Shown here: piece after piece, positions 10,632 to 21,770 of the stretch | How positions within the stretch are numbered: position 1 is the stretch's first letter | Layout of the letters: the number at the start of each line of letters is the position of its first letter | From: Oasisia sp. SBJ-2009 | Taxonomy: Eukaryota; Annelida; Polychaeta; Sabellida; Siboglinidae | Reading direction: 5' to 3' | Length of the DNA: 64,000 nucleotides | Assembly (NCBI GenBank): GCA_964017155.1 | Contig: OZ024854.1 | Coordinates: 69,520,754 to 69,584,753 of the forward strand | Notes under the pieces: model-generated | The model's input: only the letters and a program-made list of their open reading frames with translations | The model's database searches: none | Told to the model about the DNA's origin: nothing | Position numbers and translations under genes: made by a program

Positions 10632-11757
10632 GTTAAGGTCGCCAAATGCCTCGCTCGTCGTCTAATGATTTTATATTAGTGGTTCCTTATTACTCCCGCC
10701 CTTTACCCACCGGTCGGCACGGCACGGCACGGCACGGAACTTTGTTGAAACAAGTTTAAACATAAATTCTCGTTTCCCCAACTGATCCCCCGTAGACGGA
10801 TCGGACTTTGTCGTTTTCCTCGATTATCCGAAAGTTGGCAAAATGACGCGCACGGCCATTAGGCTTCCTCGAGAGAGTCGTAGTTACTCCCCGTGCGCGA
10901 CACACGCCCGAGAAGACCGACCGGCGCGTCGAACTTTGCCGTTTTTCTCGATTCGCAGAACTGATCCCCCGTAGACGGATAGGACTTAGTCGTTTTCCTC
11001 GGTTTGTTTCCAAAAGTTGGCAAAACGACGCGCCCGGTCGGTCATTCGTCTACATGCACAAGTGATCTCTACCGTCGTAGAGTCCGTCTTTCCCGTCTGT
11101 CTCCCTCCGCCGGCCCGGGCCGGGCCGCGCCGCGCCGCGCCGCGCCGGGCAAGGCCGCGCCGGGCAGTTACCGGCGCCCGGTCGGGCTTCGGAACGCGAC
11201 CGACGGCAAGGCTTCGGCGCGCACGACTGGGCCGGGCTTCGGCATGCGACCAGCGGCCGGGCTTCGGAACGCGACCAGGTTTCGGCGCAAACTACCGGGC
11301 CAGGTTTCGGCACGCCGCTTGCTCAACTGATCCCCCGTAGACGGATCGGACTTTGTCGTCGTTTTCCTCGATTTCTCCAACTAACACCCTGTTAAGGTCG
11401 CCAAATGCCTCGTCACCTCATCTAGCTAGTGGTTTCTTATTACTCCCGCCGTTTACCCTCCGGTCGGCACGAAATTATGTTGAAAAGAATGTAGACAGAC
11501 ATTTACGCTTCCCCAACTGATCCCCCGTAGACGGATCGGACTTTGTCGTCGTTTTCGTCGATTTCTCCAACTCAGGTCGCCAAATGCCTCGTCACCTCAT
11601 CTAGTTAGTGTTTCCTTATTACTCCCGCCGTTTACCTGCCGGTCGGTACGGAATTCTGTTGAAAAGAATGTAGACAGACATTTACGCTTCCCCAACTGAT
11701 CCCCCCGTAGACGGATGGGACTTTGTCGTTTTTCTCAGTTTTTCCGACTATCACCCT
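10632..11757 (+). repeat. Unit 12: full, type I, haplotype G
   Basis: The 1126-bp unit has the head of unit 1 and four GCGCC copies. A private CCGTCGTAGAG replaces CCGTCGTCGAG. Tails are B (GAAATTATG) and C with the 11-bp-deleted junction; the C box has one extra C (GATCCCCCCGTAG). Confidence 0.95.
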
Positions 11758-12883
11758 GTTAAGGTCGCCAAATGCCTCGCTCGTCGTCTAATTATTTGAT
11801 ATTAGTGGTTACTTATTACTCCCGCCTTTTACCTACCGGTCGGCACGGCACGGCACGGAACAATGTTGAAACAGGTTTAAACAGAAATTCTCGTTTCCCC
11901 AACTGATCCCCCGTAGACGGATCGGACTTTGTCGTTTTCCTCGATTATCCGAAAGTTGGCAAAATGACGCGCACGGCCATTAGGCTTCCTCCAGAGAGTC
12001 GTAGTTACTCCCCGTGCGCGACACACGCCCGAGAAGACCGACCGGCGCGTCGAACTTTGCCGTTTTTCTCGATTCGCAGAACTGATCCCCCGTAGACGGG
12101 TAGGACTTAGTCGTTTTTCTCGATTTGTTTCCAAAAGTTGGCAAAACGACCCGCCCGGTCGGTCATTCGTCTACATGCACAAGTGATCTCTACCGTCGTC
12201 GAGTCCGTCTTTCCCGTCTGTATCCCTCCGCCGGCCCGGGCCGGGCCGCGCCGCGCCGCGCCGCGCCGCGCCGGGCAAGGCCGCGCCGGGCAGTTACCGG
12301 CGCCCGGTCGGGCTTCGGAACGCGACCGACGGCAAGGCTTCGGCGCGCACGACTGGGCCGGGCTTCGGCATGCGACCAGCGGCCGGGCTTCGGAACGCGA
12401 CCAGGTTTCGGCGCAAACTACCGGGCCAGGTTTCGGCACGCCGCTTGCTCAACTGATCCCCCGTAGACGGATCGGACTTTGTCGTCGTTTTCCTCGATTT
12501 CTCCAACTAACACCCTGTTAAGGTCGCCAAATGCCTCGTCACCTCATCTAGCTAGTGGTTTCTTATTACTCCCGCCGTTTACCCTCCGGTCGGCACGAAA
12601 TTATGTTGAAAAGAATGTAGACAGACATTTACGCTTCCCCAACTGATCCCCCGTAGACGGATCGGACTTTGTCGTCGTTTTCGTCGATTTCTCCAACTCA
12701 GGTCGCCAAATGCCTCGTCACCTCATCTAGTTAGTGTTTCCTTATTACTCCCGCCGTTTACCTGCCGGTCGGTACGGAATTCTGTTGAAAAGAATGTAGA
12801 CAGACATTTACGCTTCCCCAACTGATCCCCCCGTAGACGGATGGGACTTTGTCGTTTTTCTCAGTTTTTCCGACTATCACCCT
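11758..12883 (+). repeat. Unit 13: full, type I, haplotype T
   Basis: The 1126-bp unit has five GCGCC copies and a private GTCTGTATCCC before the pentamer. The C box again has six Cs. With unit 14 it forms a local duplication, and its tails match those of unit 12. Confidence 0.95.
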
Positions 12884-14019
12884 GTTAAGGTCGCCAAATG
12901 CCTCGCTCGTCGTCTAATTATTTGATATTAGTGGTTACTTATTACTCCCGCCTTTTACCTACCGGTCGGCACGGCACGGCACGGAACAATGTTGAAACAG
13001 GTTTAAACAGAAATTCTCGTTTCCCCAACTGATCCCCCGTAGACGGATCGGACTTTGTCGTTTTCCTCGATTATCCGAAAGTTGGCAAAATGACGCGCAC
13101 GGCCATTAGGCTTCCTCCAGAGAGTCGTAGTTACTCCCCGTGCGCGACACACGCCCGAGAAGACCGACCGGCGCGTCGAACTTTGCCGTTTTTCTCGATT
13201 CGCAGAACTGATCCCCCGTAGACGGGTAGGACTTAGTCGTTTTTCTCGATTTGTTTCCAAAAGTTGGCAAAACGACCCGCCCGGTCGGTCATTCGTCTAC
13301 ATGCACAAGTGATCTCTACCGTCGTCGAGTCCGTCTTTCCCGTCTGTCTCCCTCCGCCGGCCCGGGCCGGGCCGCGCCGCGCCGCGCCGCGCCGCGCCGG
13401 GCAAGGCCGCGCCGGGCAGTTACCGGCGCCCGGTCGGGCTTCGGAACGCGACCGACGGCAAGGCTTCGGCGCGCACGACTGGGCCGGGCTTCGGCATGCG
13501 ACCAGCGGCCGGGCTTCGGAACGCGACCAGGTTTCGGCGCAAACTACCGGGCCAGGTTTCGGCACGCCGCTTGCTCAACTGATCCCCCGGAGACGGATCG
13601 GACTTTGCCGTCGTTTTCCTCGATTTCTCCAACTAACACCCTGTTAAGGTCGCCAAATGCCTCGTCACCTCATCTAGCTAGTGGTTTCTTATTACTCCCG
13701 CCGTTTACCCTCCGGTCGGCACGAAATTCTGTTGAAAAGAATGTAGACAGACATTTACGCTTCCCCAACTGATCCCCCGTAGACGGATCGGACTTTGTCG
13801 TCGTTTTCGTCGATTTCTCCAACTATCACCCTGTTCAGGTCGCCAAATGCCTCGTCACCTCATCTAGTTAGTGTTTCCTTATTACTCCCGCCGTTTACCT
13901 GCCGGTCGGTACGGAATTCTGTTGAAAAGAATGTAGACAGACATTTACGCTTCCCCAACTGATCCCCCGTAGACGGATGGGACTTTGTCGTTTTTCTCAG
14001 TTTTTCCGAATATCACCCT
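12884..14019 (+). repeat. Unit 14: full, type I, haplotype T
   Basis: The 1136-bp unit starts like unit 13, but from box 3 (CCCGGAGACGG) it follows unit 2/7. Its B/C junction is intact, so it differs there from unit 13. It has five GCGCC copies. Confidence 0.94.
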
Positions 14020-15155
14020 GTTAAGGTCGCCAAATGCCTCGCTCGTCGTCTAATGATTTTATATTAGTGGTTCCTTATTACTCCCGCCGTTTACCCACCG
14101 GTCGGCACGGCACGGCACGGAACTTTGTTGAAACAGGTTTAAACAGAAATTCTCGTTTCCCCAACTGATCCCCGGTAGACGGATCGGACTTTGTCGTTTT
14201 CCTCGATTATCCGAAAGTTAGCAAAATGACGCGCACGGCCATTAGGCTTCCTCAAGAGAGTCGTAGTTACTCCCCGTGCGCGACACACGCCCGAGAAGAC
14301 CGACCGGCGCGTCGAACTTTGCCGTTTTTCTCGATTCGCAGAACTGATCCCCCGTAGACGGGTAGGACTTAGTCGTTTTTCTCGATTTGTTTCCAAAAGT
14401 TGGCAAAACGACCCGCCCGGTCGGTCATTCGTCTACATGCACAAGTGATCTCTACCGTCGTTGAGTCCGTCTTTCCCGTCTGTCTCCCTCCGCCGGCCCG
14501 GGCCGGGCCGGGCAGCGCCGCGCCGCGCCGCGCCGGGCAAAGCCGCGCCGGGCAGTTACCGGCGCCCGGTCGGGCTTCGGAACGCGACCGACGGCAAGGC
14601 TTCGGCGCGCACGACTGGGCCGGGCTTCGGCATGCGACCAGCGGCCGGGCTTCGGAACGCGACCAGGTTTCGGCGCAAACTACCGGGCCAGGTTTCGGCA
14701 CGCCGCTTGCTCAACTGATCCCCCGTAAACGGATCGGACTTTGTCGTCGTTTTCCTCGATTTCTCCAACTAACACCCTGTTAAGGTCGCCAAATGCCTCG
14801 TCACCTCATCTAGCTAGTGGTTTCTTATTACTCCCGCCGTTTACCCTCCGGTCGGCACGAAATTCTGTTGAAAAGAATGTAGACAGACATTTACGCTTCC
14901 CCAACTGATCCCCCGTAGACGGATCGGACTTTGTCGTCGTTTTCGTCGATTTCTCCAACTATCACCCTGTTCAGGTCGCCAAATGCCTCGTCACCTCATC
15001 TAGTTAGTATTTCCTTATTACTCCCGCCGTTTACCTGCCGGTCGGTACGGAATTATGTTGAAAAGAATGTAGACAGACATTTACGCTTCCCCAACTGATC
15101 CCTCGTAGACGGATGGGACTTTGTCGTTTTTCTCAGTTTTTCCGACTATCACCCT
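14020..15155 (+). repeat. Unit 15: full, type I, haplotype G
   Basis: The 1136-bp unit has box 1 CCCCGGTAG, A2 CCTCAAGAG, box 3 CGTAAACGG and C box CCCTCGTAG. A private GGGCAGCGCC begins its pentamer run (four GCGCC copies). Its relatives are units 18 and 30. Confidence 0.95.
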
Positions 15156-15545
15156 GTTAAGGTCGCCAAATGCCTCGCTCGTCGTCTAATGATTTTATAT
15201 TAGTGGTTCCTTATTACTCCCGCCGTTTACCCACCGGTCGGCACGGCACGGCACGGCACGGAACTTTGTTGAAACAGGTTTAAACAGAAATTCTCGTTTC
15301 CCCAACTGATCCCCGTAGACGGATCGGACTTTGTCGTTTTCCTCGATTATCCGAAAGTTGGCAAAATGACGCGCACGGCCATTAGGCTTCCTCGAGAGAG
15401 TCGTAGTTACTCCCCGTGCGCGACACACGCCCGAGAAGACCGACCGGCGCGTCGAACTTTGCCGTTTTTCTCGATTCGCAGAACTGATCCCCCCGTAGAC
15501 GGATGGGACTTTGTCGTTTTTCTCAGTTTTTCCGACTATCACCCT
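15156..15545 (+). repeat. Unit 16: truncated A1-A2 stub
   Basis: A1 and A2 are present, but box 2 continues as the end of a C tail (GGATGGGACTTTG at about 15501). A3, GC, B and most of C are missing. The junction lies within the shared box, as expected for unequal exchange between two boxes. Confidence 0.93.
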
Positions 15546-16676
15546 GTTAAGGTCGCCAAATGCCTCGCTCGTCGTCTAATTATTTGATATTAGTGGTTAC
15601 TTATTACTCCCGCCTTTTACCTACCGGTCGGCACGGCACGGCACGGAACAATGTTGAAACAGGTTTAAACAGAAATTCTCGTTTCCCCAACTGATCCCCC
15701 GTAGACGGATCGGACTTTGTCGTTTTCCTCGATTATCCGAAAGTTGGCAAAATGACGCGCACGGCCATTAGGCTTCCTCCAGAGAGTCGTAGTTACTCCC
15801 CGTGCGCGACACACGCCCGAGAAGACCGACCGGCGCGTCGAACTTTGCCGTTTTTCTCGATTCGCAGAACTGATCCCCCGTAGACGGGTAGGACTTAGTC
15901 GTTTTTCTCGATTTGTTTCCAAAAGTTGGCAAAACGACCCGCCCGGTCGGTCATTCGTCTACATGCACAAGTGATCTCTACCGTCGTCGAGTCCGTCTTT
16001 CCCGTCTGTCTCCCTCCGCCGGCCCGGGCCGGGCCGCGCCGCGCCGCGCCGCGCCGGGCAAGGCCGCGCCGGGCAGTTACCGGCGCCCGGTCGGGCTTCG
16101 GAACGCGACCGACGGCAAGGCTTCGGCGCGCACGACTGGGCCGGGCTTCGGCATGCGACCAGCGGCCGGGCTTCGGAACGCGACCTGGTTTCGGCGCAAA
16201 CTACCGGGCCAGGTTTCGGCACGCCGCTTGCTCAACTGATCCCCCGGAGACGGATCGGACTTTGCCGTCGTTTTCCTCGATTTCTCCAACTAACACCCTG
16301 TTAAGGTGGCCAAATGCCTCGTCACCTCATCTAGCTAGTGGTTTCTTATTACTCCCGCCGTTTACCCTCCGGTCGGCACGAAATTCTGTTGAAAAGAATG
16401 TAGACAGACATTTACGCTTCCCCAACTGATCCCCCGTAGACGGATCGGACTTTGTCGTCGTTTTCGTCGATTTCTCCAACTATCACCCTGTTCAGGTCGC
16501 CAAATGCCTCGTCACCTCATCTAGTTAGTGTTTCCTTATTACTCCCGCCGTTTACCTGCCGGTCGGTACGGAATTCTGTTGAAAAGAATGTAGACAGACA
16601 TTTACGCTTCCCCAACTGATCCCCCGTAGACGGATGGGACTTTGTCGTTTTTCTCAGTTTTTCCGAATATCACCCT
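15546..16676 (+). repeat. Unit 17: full, type I, haplotype T
   Basis: The 1131-bp unit has four GCGCC copies. It has private changes GCGACCTGGTTTCGG in the minisatellite and TTAAGGTGGCC at its B start (about 16300), the latter inside the 28S-like stretch. Confidence 0.94.
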
Positions 16677-17812
16677 GTTAAGGTCGCCAAATGCCTCGCT
16701 CGTCGTCTAATGATTTTATATTAGTGGTTCCTTATTACTCCCGCCGTTTACCCACCGGTCGGCACGGCACGGCACGGAACTTTGTTGAAACAGGTTTAAA
16801 CAGAAATTCTCGTTTCCCCAACTGATCCCCGGTAGACGGATCGGACTTTGTCGTTTTCCTCGATTATCCGAAAGTTAGCAAAATGACGCGCACGGCCATT
16901 AGGCTTCCTCAAGAGAGTCGTAGTTACTCCCCGTGCGCGACACACGCCCGAGAAGACCGACCGGCGCGTCGAACTTTGCCGTTTTTCTCGATTCGCAGAA
17001 CTGATCCCCCGTAGACGGGTAGGACTTAGTCGTTTTTCTCGATTTGTTTCCAAAAGTTGGCAAAACGACCCGCCCGGTCGGTCATTCGTCTACATGCACA
17101 AGTGATCTCTACCGTCGTTGAGTCCGTCTTTCCCGTCTGTCTCCCTCCGCCGGCCCGGGCCGGGCCGGGCCGCGCCGCGCCGCGCCGCGCCGGGCAAAGC
17201 CGCGCCGGGCAGTTACCGGCGCCCGGTCGGGCTTCGGAACGCGACCGACGGCAAGGCTTCGGCGCGCACGACTGGGCCGGGCTTCGGGATGCGACCAGCG
17301 GCCGGGCTTCGGAACGCGACCAGGTTTCGGCGCAAACTACCGGGCCAGGTTTCGGCACGCCGCTTGCTCAACTGATCCCCCGTAAACGGATCGGACTTTG
17401 TCGTCGTTTTCCTCGATTTCTCCAACTAACACCCTGTTAAGGTCGCCAAATGCCTCGTCACCTCATCTAGCTAGTGGTTTCTTATTACTCCCGCCGTTTA
17501 CCCTCCGGTCGGCACGAAATTCTGTTGAAAAGAATGTAGACAGACATTTACGCTTCCCCAACTGATCCCCCGTAGACGGATCGGACTTTGTCGTCGTTTT
17601 CGTCGATTTCTCCAACTATCACCCTGTTCAGGTCGCCAAATGCCTCGTCACCTCATCTAGTTAGTATTTCCTTATTACTCCCGCCGTTTACCTGCCGGTC
17701 GGTACGGAATTATGTTGAAAAGAATGTAGACAGACATTTACGCTTCCCCAACTGATCCCTCGTAGACGGATGGGACTTTGTCGTTTTTCTCAGTTTTTCC
17801 GACTATCACCCT
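16677..17812 (+). repeat. Unit 18: full, type I, haplotype G
   Basis: The 1136-bp unit is a close copy of unit 15 at +2657 bp. It has four GCGCC copies, CGTAAACGG in box 3, and a private CTTCGGGATGCG in the minisatellite. Confidence 0.95.
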
Positions 17813-18558
17813 GTTAAGGTCGCCAAATGCCTCGCTCGTCGTCTAATGATTTTATATTAGTGGTTCCTTATTACTCCCGCCGTTTACCCACCGGTCGGCA
17901 CGGCACGGCACGGCACGGAACTTTGTTGAAACAGGTTTAAACAGAAATTCTCGTTTCCCCAACTGATCCCCGTAGACGGATCGGACTTTGTCGTTTTCCT
18001 CGATTATCCGAAAGTTGGCAAAATGACGCGCACGGCCATTAGGCTTCCTCGAGAGAGTCGTAGTTACTCCCCGTGCGCGACACACGCCCGAGAAGACCGA
18101 CCGGCGCGTCGAACTTTGCCGTTTTTCTCGATTCGCAGAACTGATCCCCCGTAGACGGGTAGGACTTAGTCGTTTTTCTCGATTTGTTTCCAAAAGTTGG
18201 CAAAACGACCCGCCCGGTCGGTCATTCGTCTACATGCACAAGAGATCTCTACCGTCGTTGAGTCCGTCTTTCCCGTCTGTCTCCCTCCGCCGGCCCGGGC
18301 CGGGCCGGGCCGCGCCGCGCCGCGCCGGGCAAGGCCGCGCCGGGCAGTTACCGGCGCCCGGTCGGGCTTCGGAACGCGACCGACGGCAAGGCTTCGGCGC
18401 GCACGACTGGGCCGGGCTTCGGCATGCGACCAGCGGCCGGGCTTCGGAACGCGACCAGGTTTCGGCGCAAACTACCGGGCCAGGTTTCGGCACGCCGCTT
18501 GCTCAACTGATCCCCCGTAGACGGATCGGACTTTGTCGTCGTTTTCCTCGATTTCTCC

Positions 18559-18595
18559 AACTATCACCCTGTTAAGGTCGCCAAATGCCTCGTCA
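18559..18595 (+). other. Representative direct 28S R2/I-PpoI target-like site
   Basis: The sequence AACTATCACCCTGTTAAGG then TCGCCAAATGCCTCGTCA aligns with conserved 28S AACTATGACTCTCTTAAGG then TAGCCAAATGCCTCGTCA (recalled), 33 of 37 bases. It keeps the TTAA core cleaved by I-PpoI and both sides of the R2 insertion point. A further 28S-like TCATCTAGCTAGTG follows after a 5-bp insertion. The same stretch starts every A and B module; C modules read GTTCAGG instead. Confidence 0.8.
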
Positions 18596-18619
18596 CCTCA
18601 TCTAGCTAGTGGTTTCTTA

Positions 18620-18638
18620 TTACTCCCGCCGTTTACCC
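18620..18638 (-). other. Inverted 19-bp 28S upstream flank
   Basis: On the plus strand this reads TTACTCCCGCCGTTTACCC. Its reverse complement is the 28S sequence lying immediately upstream of the R2 target (recalled GGGTAAACGGCGGGAGTAA). It sits about 25 bp after the direct target-like site but in the opposite orientation, so the 28S piece was broken and inverted. Present in most B tails and haplotype G heads; haplotype T heads and C tails match less well. Confidence 0.75.
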
Positions 18639-18757
18639 TCCGGTCGGCACGGAATTCTGTTGAAAAGAAGGTAGACAGACATTTACGCTTCCCCAACTGA
18701 TCCCCCGTAGACGGATGGGACTTTGTCGTTTTTCTCAGTTTTTCCGACTATCACCCT

Positions 18758-19702
18758 GTTAAGGTCGCCAAATGCCTCGCTCGTCGTCTAATGATTTTAT
18801 ATTAGTGGTTCCTTATTACTCCCGCCGTTTACCCACCGGTCGGCACGGCACGGCACGGCACGGAACTTTGTTGAAACAGGTTTAAACAGAAATTCTCGTT
18901 TCCCCAACTGATCCCCGTAGACGGATCGGACTTTGTCGTTTTCCTCGATTATCCGAAAGTTGGCAAAATGACGCGCACGGCCATTAGGCTTCCTCGAGAG
19001 AGTCGTAGTTACTCCCCGTGCGCGACACACGCCCGAGAAGACCGACCGGCGCGTCGAACTTTGCCGTTTTTCTCGATTCGCAGAACTGATCCCCCGTAGA
19101 CGGGTAGGACTTAGTCGTTTTTCTCGATTTGTTTCCAAAAGTTGGCAAAACGACCCGCCCGGTCGGTCATTCGTCTACATGCACAAGAGATCTCTACCGT
19201 CGTTGAGTCCGTCTTTCCCGTCTGTCTCCCTCCGCCGGCCCGGGCCGGGCCGGGCCGCGCCGCGCCGCGCCGGGCAAGGCCGCGCCGGGCAGTTACCGGC
19301 GCCCGGTCGGGCTTCGGAACGCGACCGACGGCAAGGCTTCGGCGCGCACGACTGGGCCGGGCTTCGGCATGCGACCAGCGGCCGGGCTTCGGAACGCGAC
19401 CAGGTTTCGGCGCAAACTACCGGGCCAGGTTTCGGCACGCCGCTTGCTCAACTGATCCCCCGTAGACGGATCGGACTTTGTCGTCGTTTTCCTCGATTTC
19501 TCCAACTATCACCCTGTTAAGGTCGCCAAATGCCTCGTCACCTCATCTAGCTAGTGGTTTCTTATTACTCCCGCCGTTTACCCTCCGGTCGGCACGGAAT
19601 TCTGTTGAAAAGAAGGTAGACAGACATTTACGCTTCCCCAACTGATCCCCCGTAGACGGATGGGACTTTGTCGTTTTTCTCAGTTTTTCCGACTATCACC
19701 CT
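18758..19702 (+). repeat. Unit 20: tandem copy of unit 19
   Basis: This is a 945-bp copy at +945 bp with no difference seen in the parts compared, including the GAAGGTAG tail variant and three GCGCC copies. Confidence 0.96.
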
Positions 19703-20828
19703 GTTAAGGTCGCCAAATGCCTCGCTCGTCGTCTAATTATTTGATATTAGTGGTTACTTATTACTCCCGCCTTTTACCTACCGGTCGGCACGGCACGGCA
19801 CGGAACAATGTTGAAACAGGTTTAAACAGAAATTCTCGTTTCCCCAACTGATCCCCCGTAGACGGATCGGACTTTGTCGTTTTCCTCGATTATCCGAAAG
19901 TTGGCAAAATGACGCGCACGGCCATTAGGCTTCCTCCAGAGAGTCGTAGTTACTCCCCGTGCGCGACACACGCCCGAGAAGACCGACCGGCGTGTCGAAC
20001 CTTGCCGTTTTTCTCGATTCGCAGAACTGATCCCCCGTAGACGGATAGGACTTAGTCGTTTTCCTCGGTTTGTTTCCAAAAGTTGGCAAAACGACGCGCC
20101 CGGTCGGTCATTCGTCTATATGCACAAGTGATCTCTACCGTCGTCGAGTCCGTCTTTCCCGTCTCTCTCCCTCCGCCGGCCCGGGCCGGGCCGCGCCGCG
20201 CCGCGCCGGGCAGGGCCGCGCCGGGCAGTTACCGGCGCCCGGCCGGGCTTCGGAACGCGACCGGCGGCAAGGCTTCGGCGCACACGACTGGGCCGGGCTT
20301 CGGCATGCGACCAGCGGCCGGGCTTCGGAACGCGACCAGGTTTCGGCGCACACTACCGGGCAAGGTTTCGGCACGCCGCTTGCTCAACTGATCCCCCGTA
20401 GACGGATCGGACTTTGTCGTCGTTTTCCTCGATTTCTCCAACTATCACCCTGTTAAGGTCGCCAAATGCCTCGTCACCTCATCTAGCTAGTGGTTTCTTA
20501 TTACTCCCGCCGTTTACCCTCCGGTCGGCACGAAATTCTGTTGAAAAGAATGTAGACAGACATTTACGCTTCCCCAACTGATCCCCCGTAGACGGATCGG
20601 ACTTTGTCGTCGTTTTCGTCGATTTCTCCAACTATCACCCTGTTCAGGTCGCCAAATGCCTCGTCACCTCATCTAGTTAGTGTTTCCTTATTACTCCCGC
20701 CGTTTACCTGCCGGTCGGTACGGAATTCTGTTGAAAAGAATGTAGACAGACATTTACGCTTCCCCAACTGATCCCCCGTAGACGGATGGGACTTTGTCGT
20801 TTTTCTCAGTTTTTCCGACTATCACCCT
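19703..20828 (+). repeat. Unit 21: full, type II, haplotype T
   Basis: The 1126-bp unit is the first type II unit. It has three GCGCC copies, GTCTATATGCAC, GGCGTGTCGAACCTTGCC, and GGGCAAGGTTTCGG in the minisatellite. Tails are B and C. Confidence 0.95.
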
Positions 20829-21770
20829 GTTAAGGTCGCCAAATGCCTCGCTCGTCGTCTAATGATTTTATATTAGTGGTTCCTTATTACTCCCGCCGTT
20901 TACCCACCGGTCGGCACGGCACGGCACGGCACGGAACTTTGTTGAAACAGGTTTAAACAGAAATTCTCGTTTCCCCAACTGATCCCCCGTAGACGGATCG
21001 GACTTTGTCGTTTTCCTCGATTATTCGAAAGTTGGCAAAAATGACGCGCACGGCCATTAGGCTTCCTCGAGAGAGTCGTAGTTACTCCCCGTGCGCGACA
21101 CACGCCCGAGAAGACCGACCGGCGCGTCGAACTTTGCCGTTTTTCTCGATTCGCAGAACTGATCCCCCGTAGACGGATAGGACTTAGTCGTTTTCCTCGG
21201 TTTGTTTCCAAAAGTTGGCAAAACGACGCGCCCGGTCGGTCATTCGTCTACATGCACAAGTGATCTCTACCGTCGTCGAGTCCGTCTTTCCCGTCTCTCT
21301 CCCTCCGCCGGCGCGGGCCGGGCCGGGCCGGGCCGCGCCGGGCCGGGCCACGCCGGGCAGTTACCTGCGCCCGGTCGGGCTTCGGAACGCGACCGGCGGT
21401 GAGGCTTCGGCGCACACGACCGGGCCGGGCTTCGGCATGCGACCAGCGGCCGGGCTTCGGAACGCGACCAGGTTTCGGCGCACACTACCGGGCCAGGTTT
21501 CGGCACGCCGCTTGCTCAACTGATCCCCCGTAGACGGATCGGACTTTGTCGTCGTTTTCCTCGATTTCTCCAACTATCACCCTGTTAAGGTCGCCAAATG
21601 CCTCGTCACCTCATCTAGTTAGTGTTTCCTTATTACTCCCGCCGTTTACCTGCCGGTCGGTACGGAATTTTGTTGAAAAGAATGTAGACAGACATTTACG
21701 CTTCCCCAACTGATCCCCCGTAGACGGGTAGGACTTTGTCGTTTTTCTCAGTTTTTCCGACTATCACCCT
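20829..21770 (+). repeat. Unit 22: type II with irregular GC run and single C tail
   Basis: The 942-bp unit has a scrambled pentamer region (GGCGCGGGCC, then GGGCC copies, one GCGCC, GGGCC, then CACGCC). It has GATTATTCGAAAG, an extra A in GCAAAAATGACG, and the GGTGAGG minisatellite variant of unit 6. Confidence 0.94.

Larger units (their letters stand above)
6220..10972 (+). repeat. 4753-bp higher-order repeat, copy 2
   Basis: This repeats 1467-6219 in tandem. Rare markers recur at the expected offset: GGTTTAAAAAGAAATTC (unit 8), the truncated unit 9, six GCGCC in unit 10 and the GGTGAGG minisatellite in unit 11. After about 10972 unit 12 departs to the unit 1 type sequence. Confidence 0.9.
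17813..18757 (+). repeat. Unit 19: A1-A2-A3-GC-B/C, type I
   Basis: The 945-bp unit has three GCGCC copies, box 1 with only four Cs (GATCCCCGTAG), A3 with GCACAAGAGATCTC, and one B/C tail with GAAAAGAAGGTAG. The next unit is an apparently identical copy. Confidence 0.95.

Noticed and set aside
18559..18640. A functional 28S rRNA gene or fragment gene
   Set aside because: Only about 60-80 bp resemble 28S, and they are rearranged; the conserved sequence downstream in 28S does not continue.
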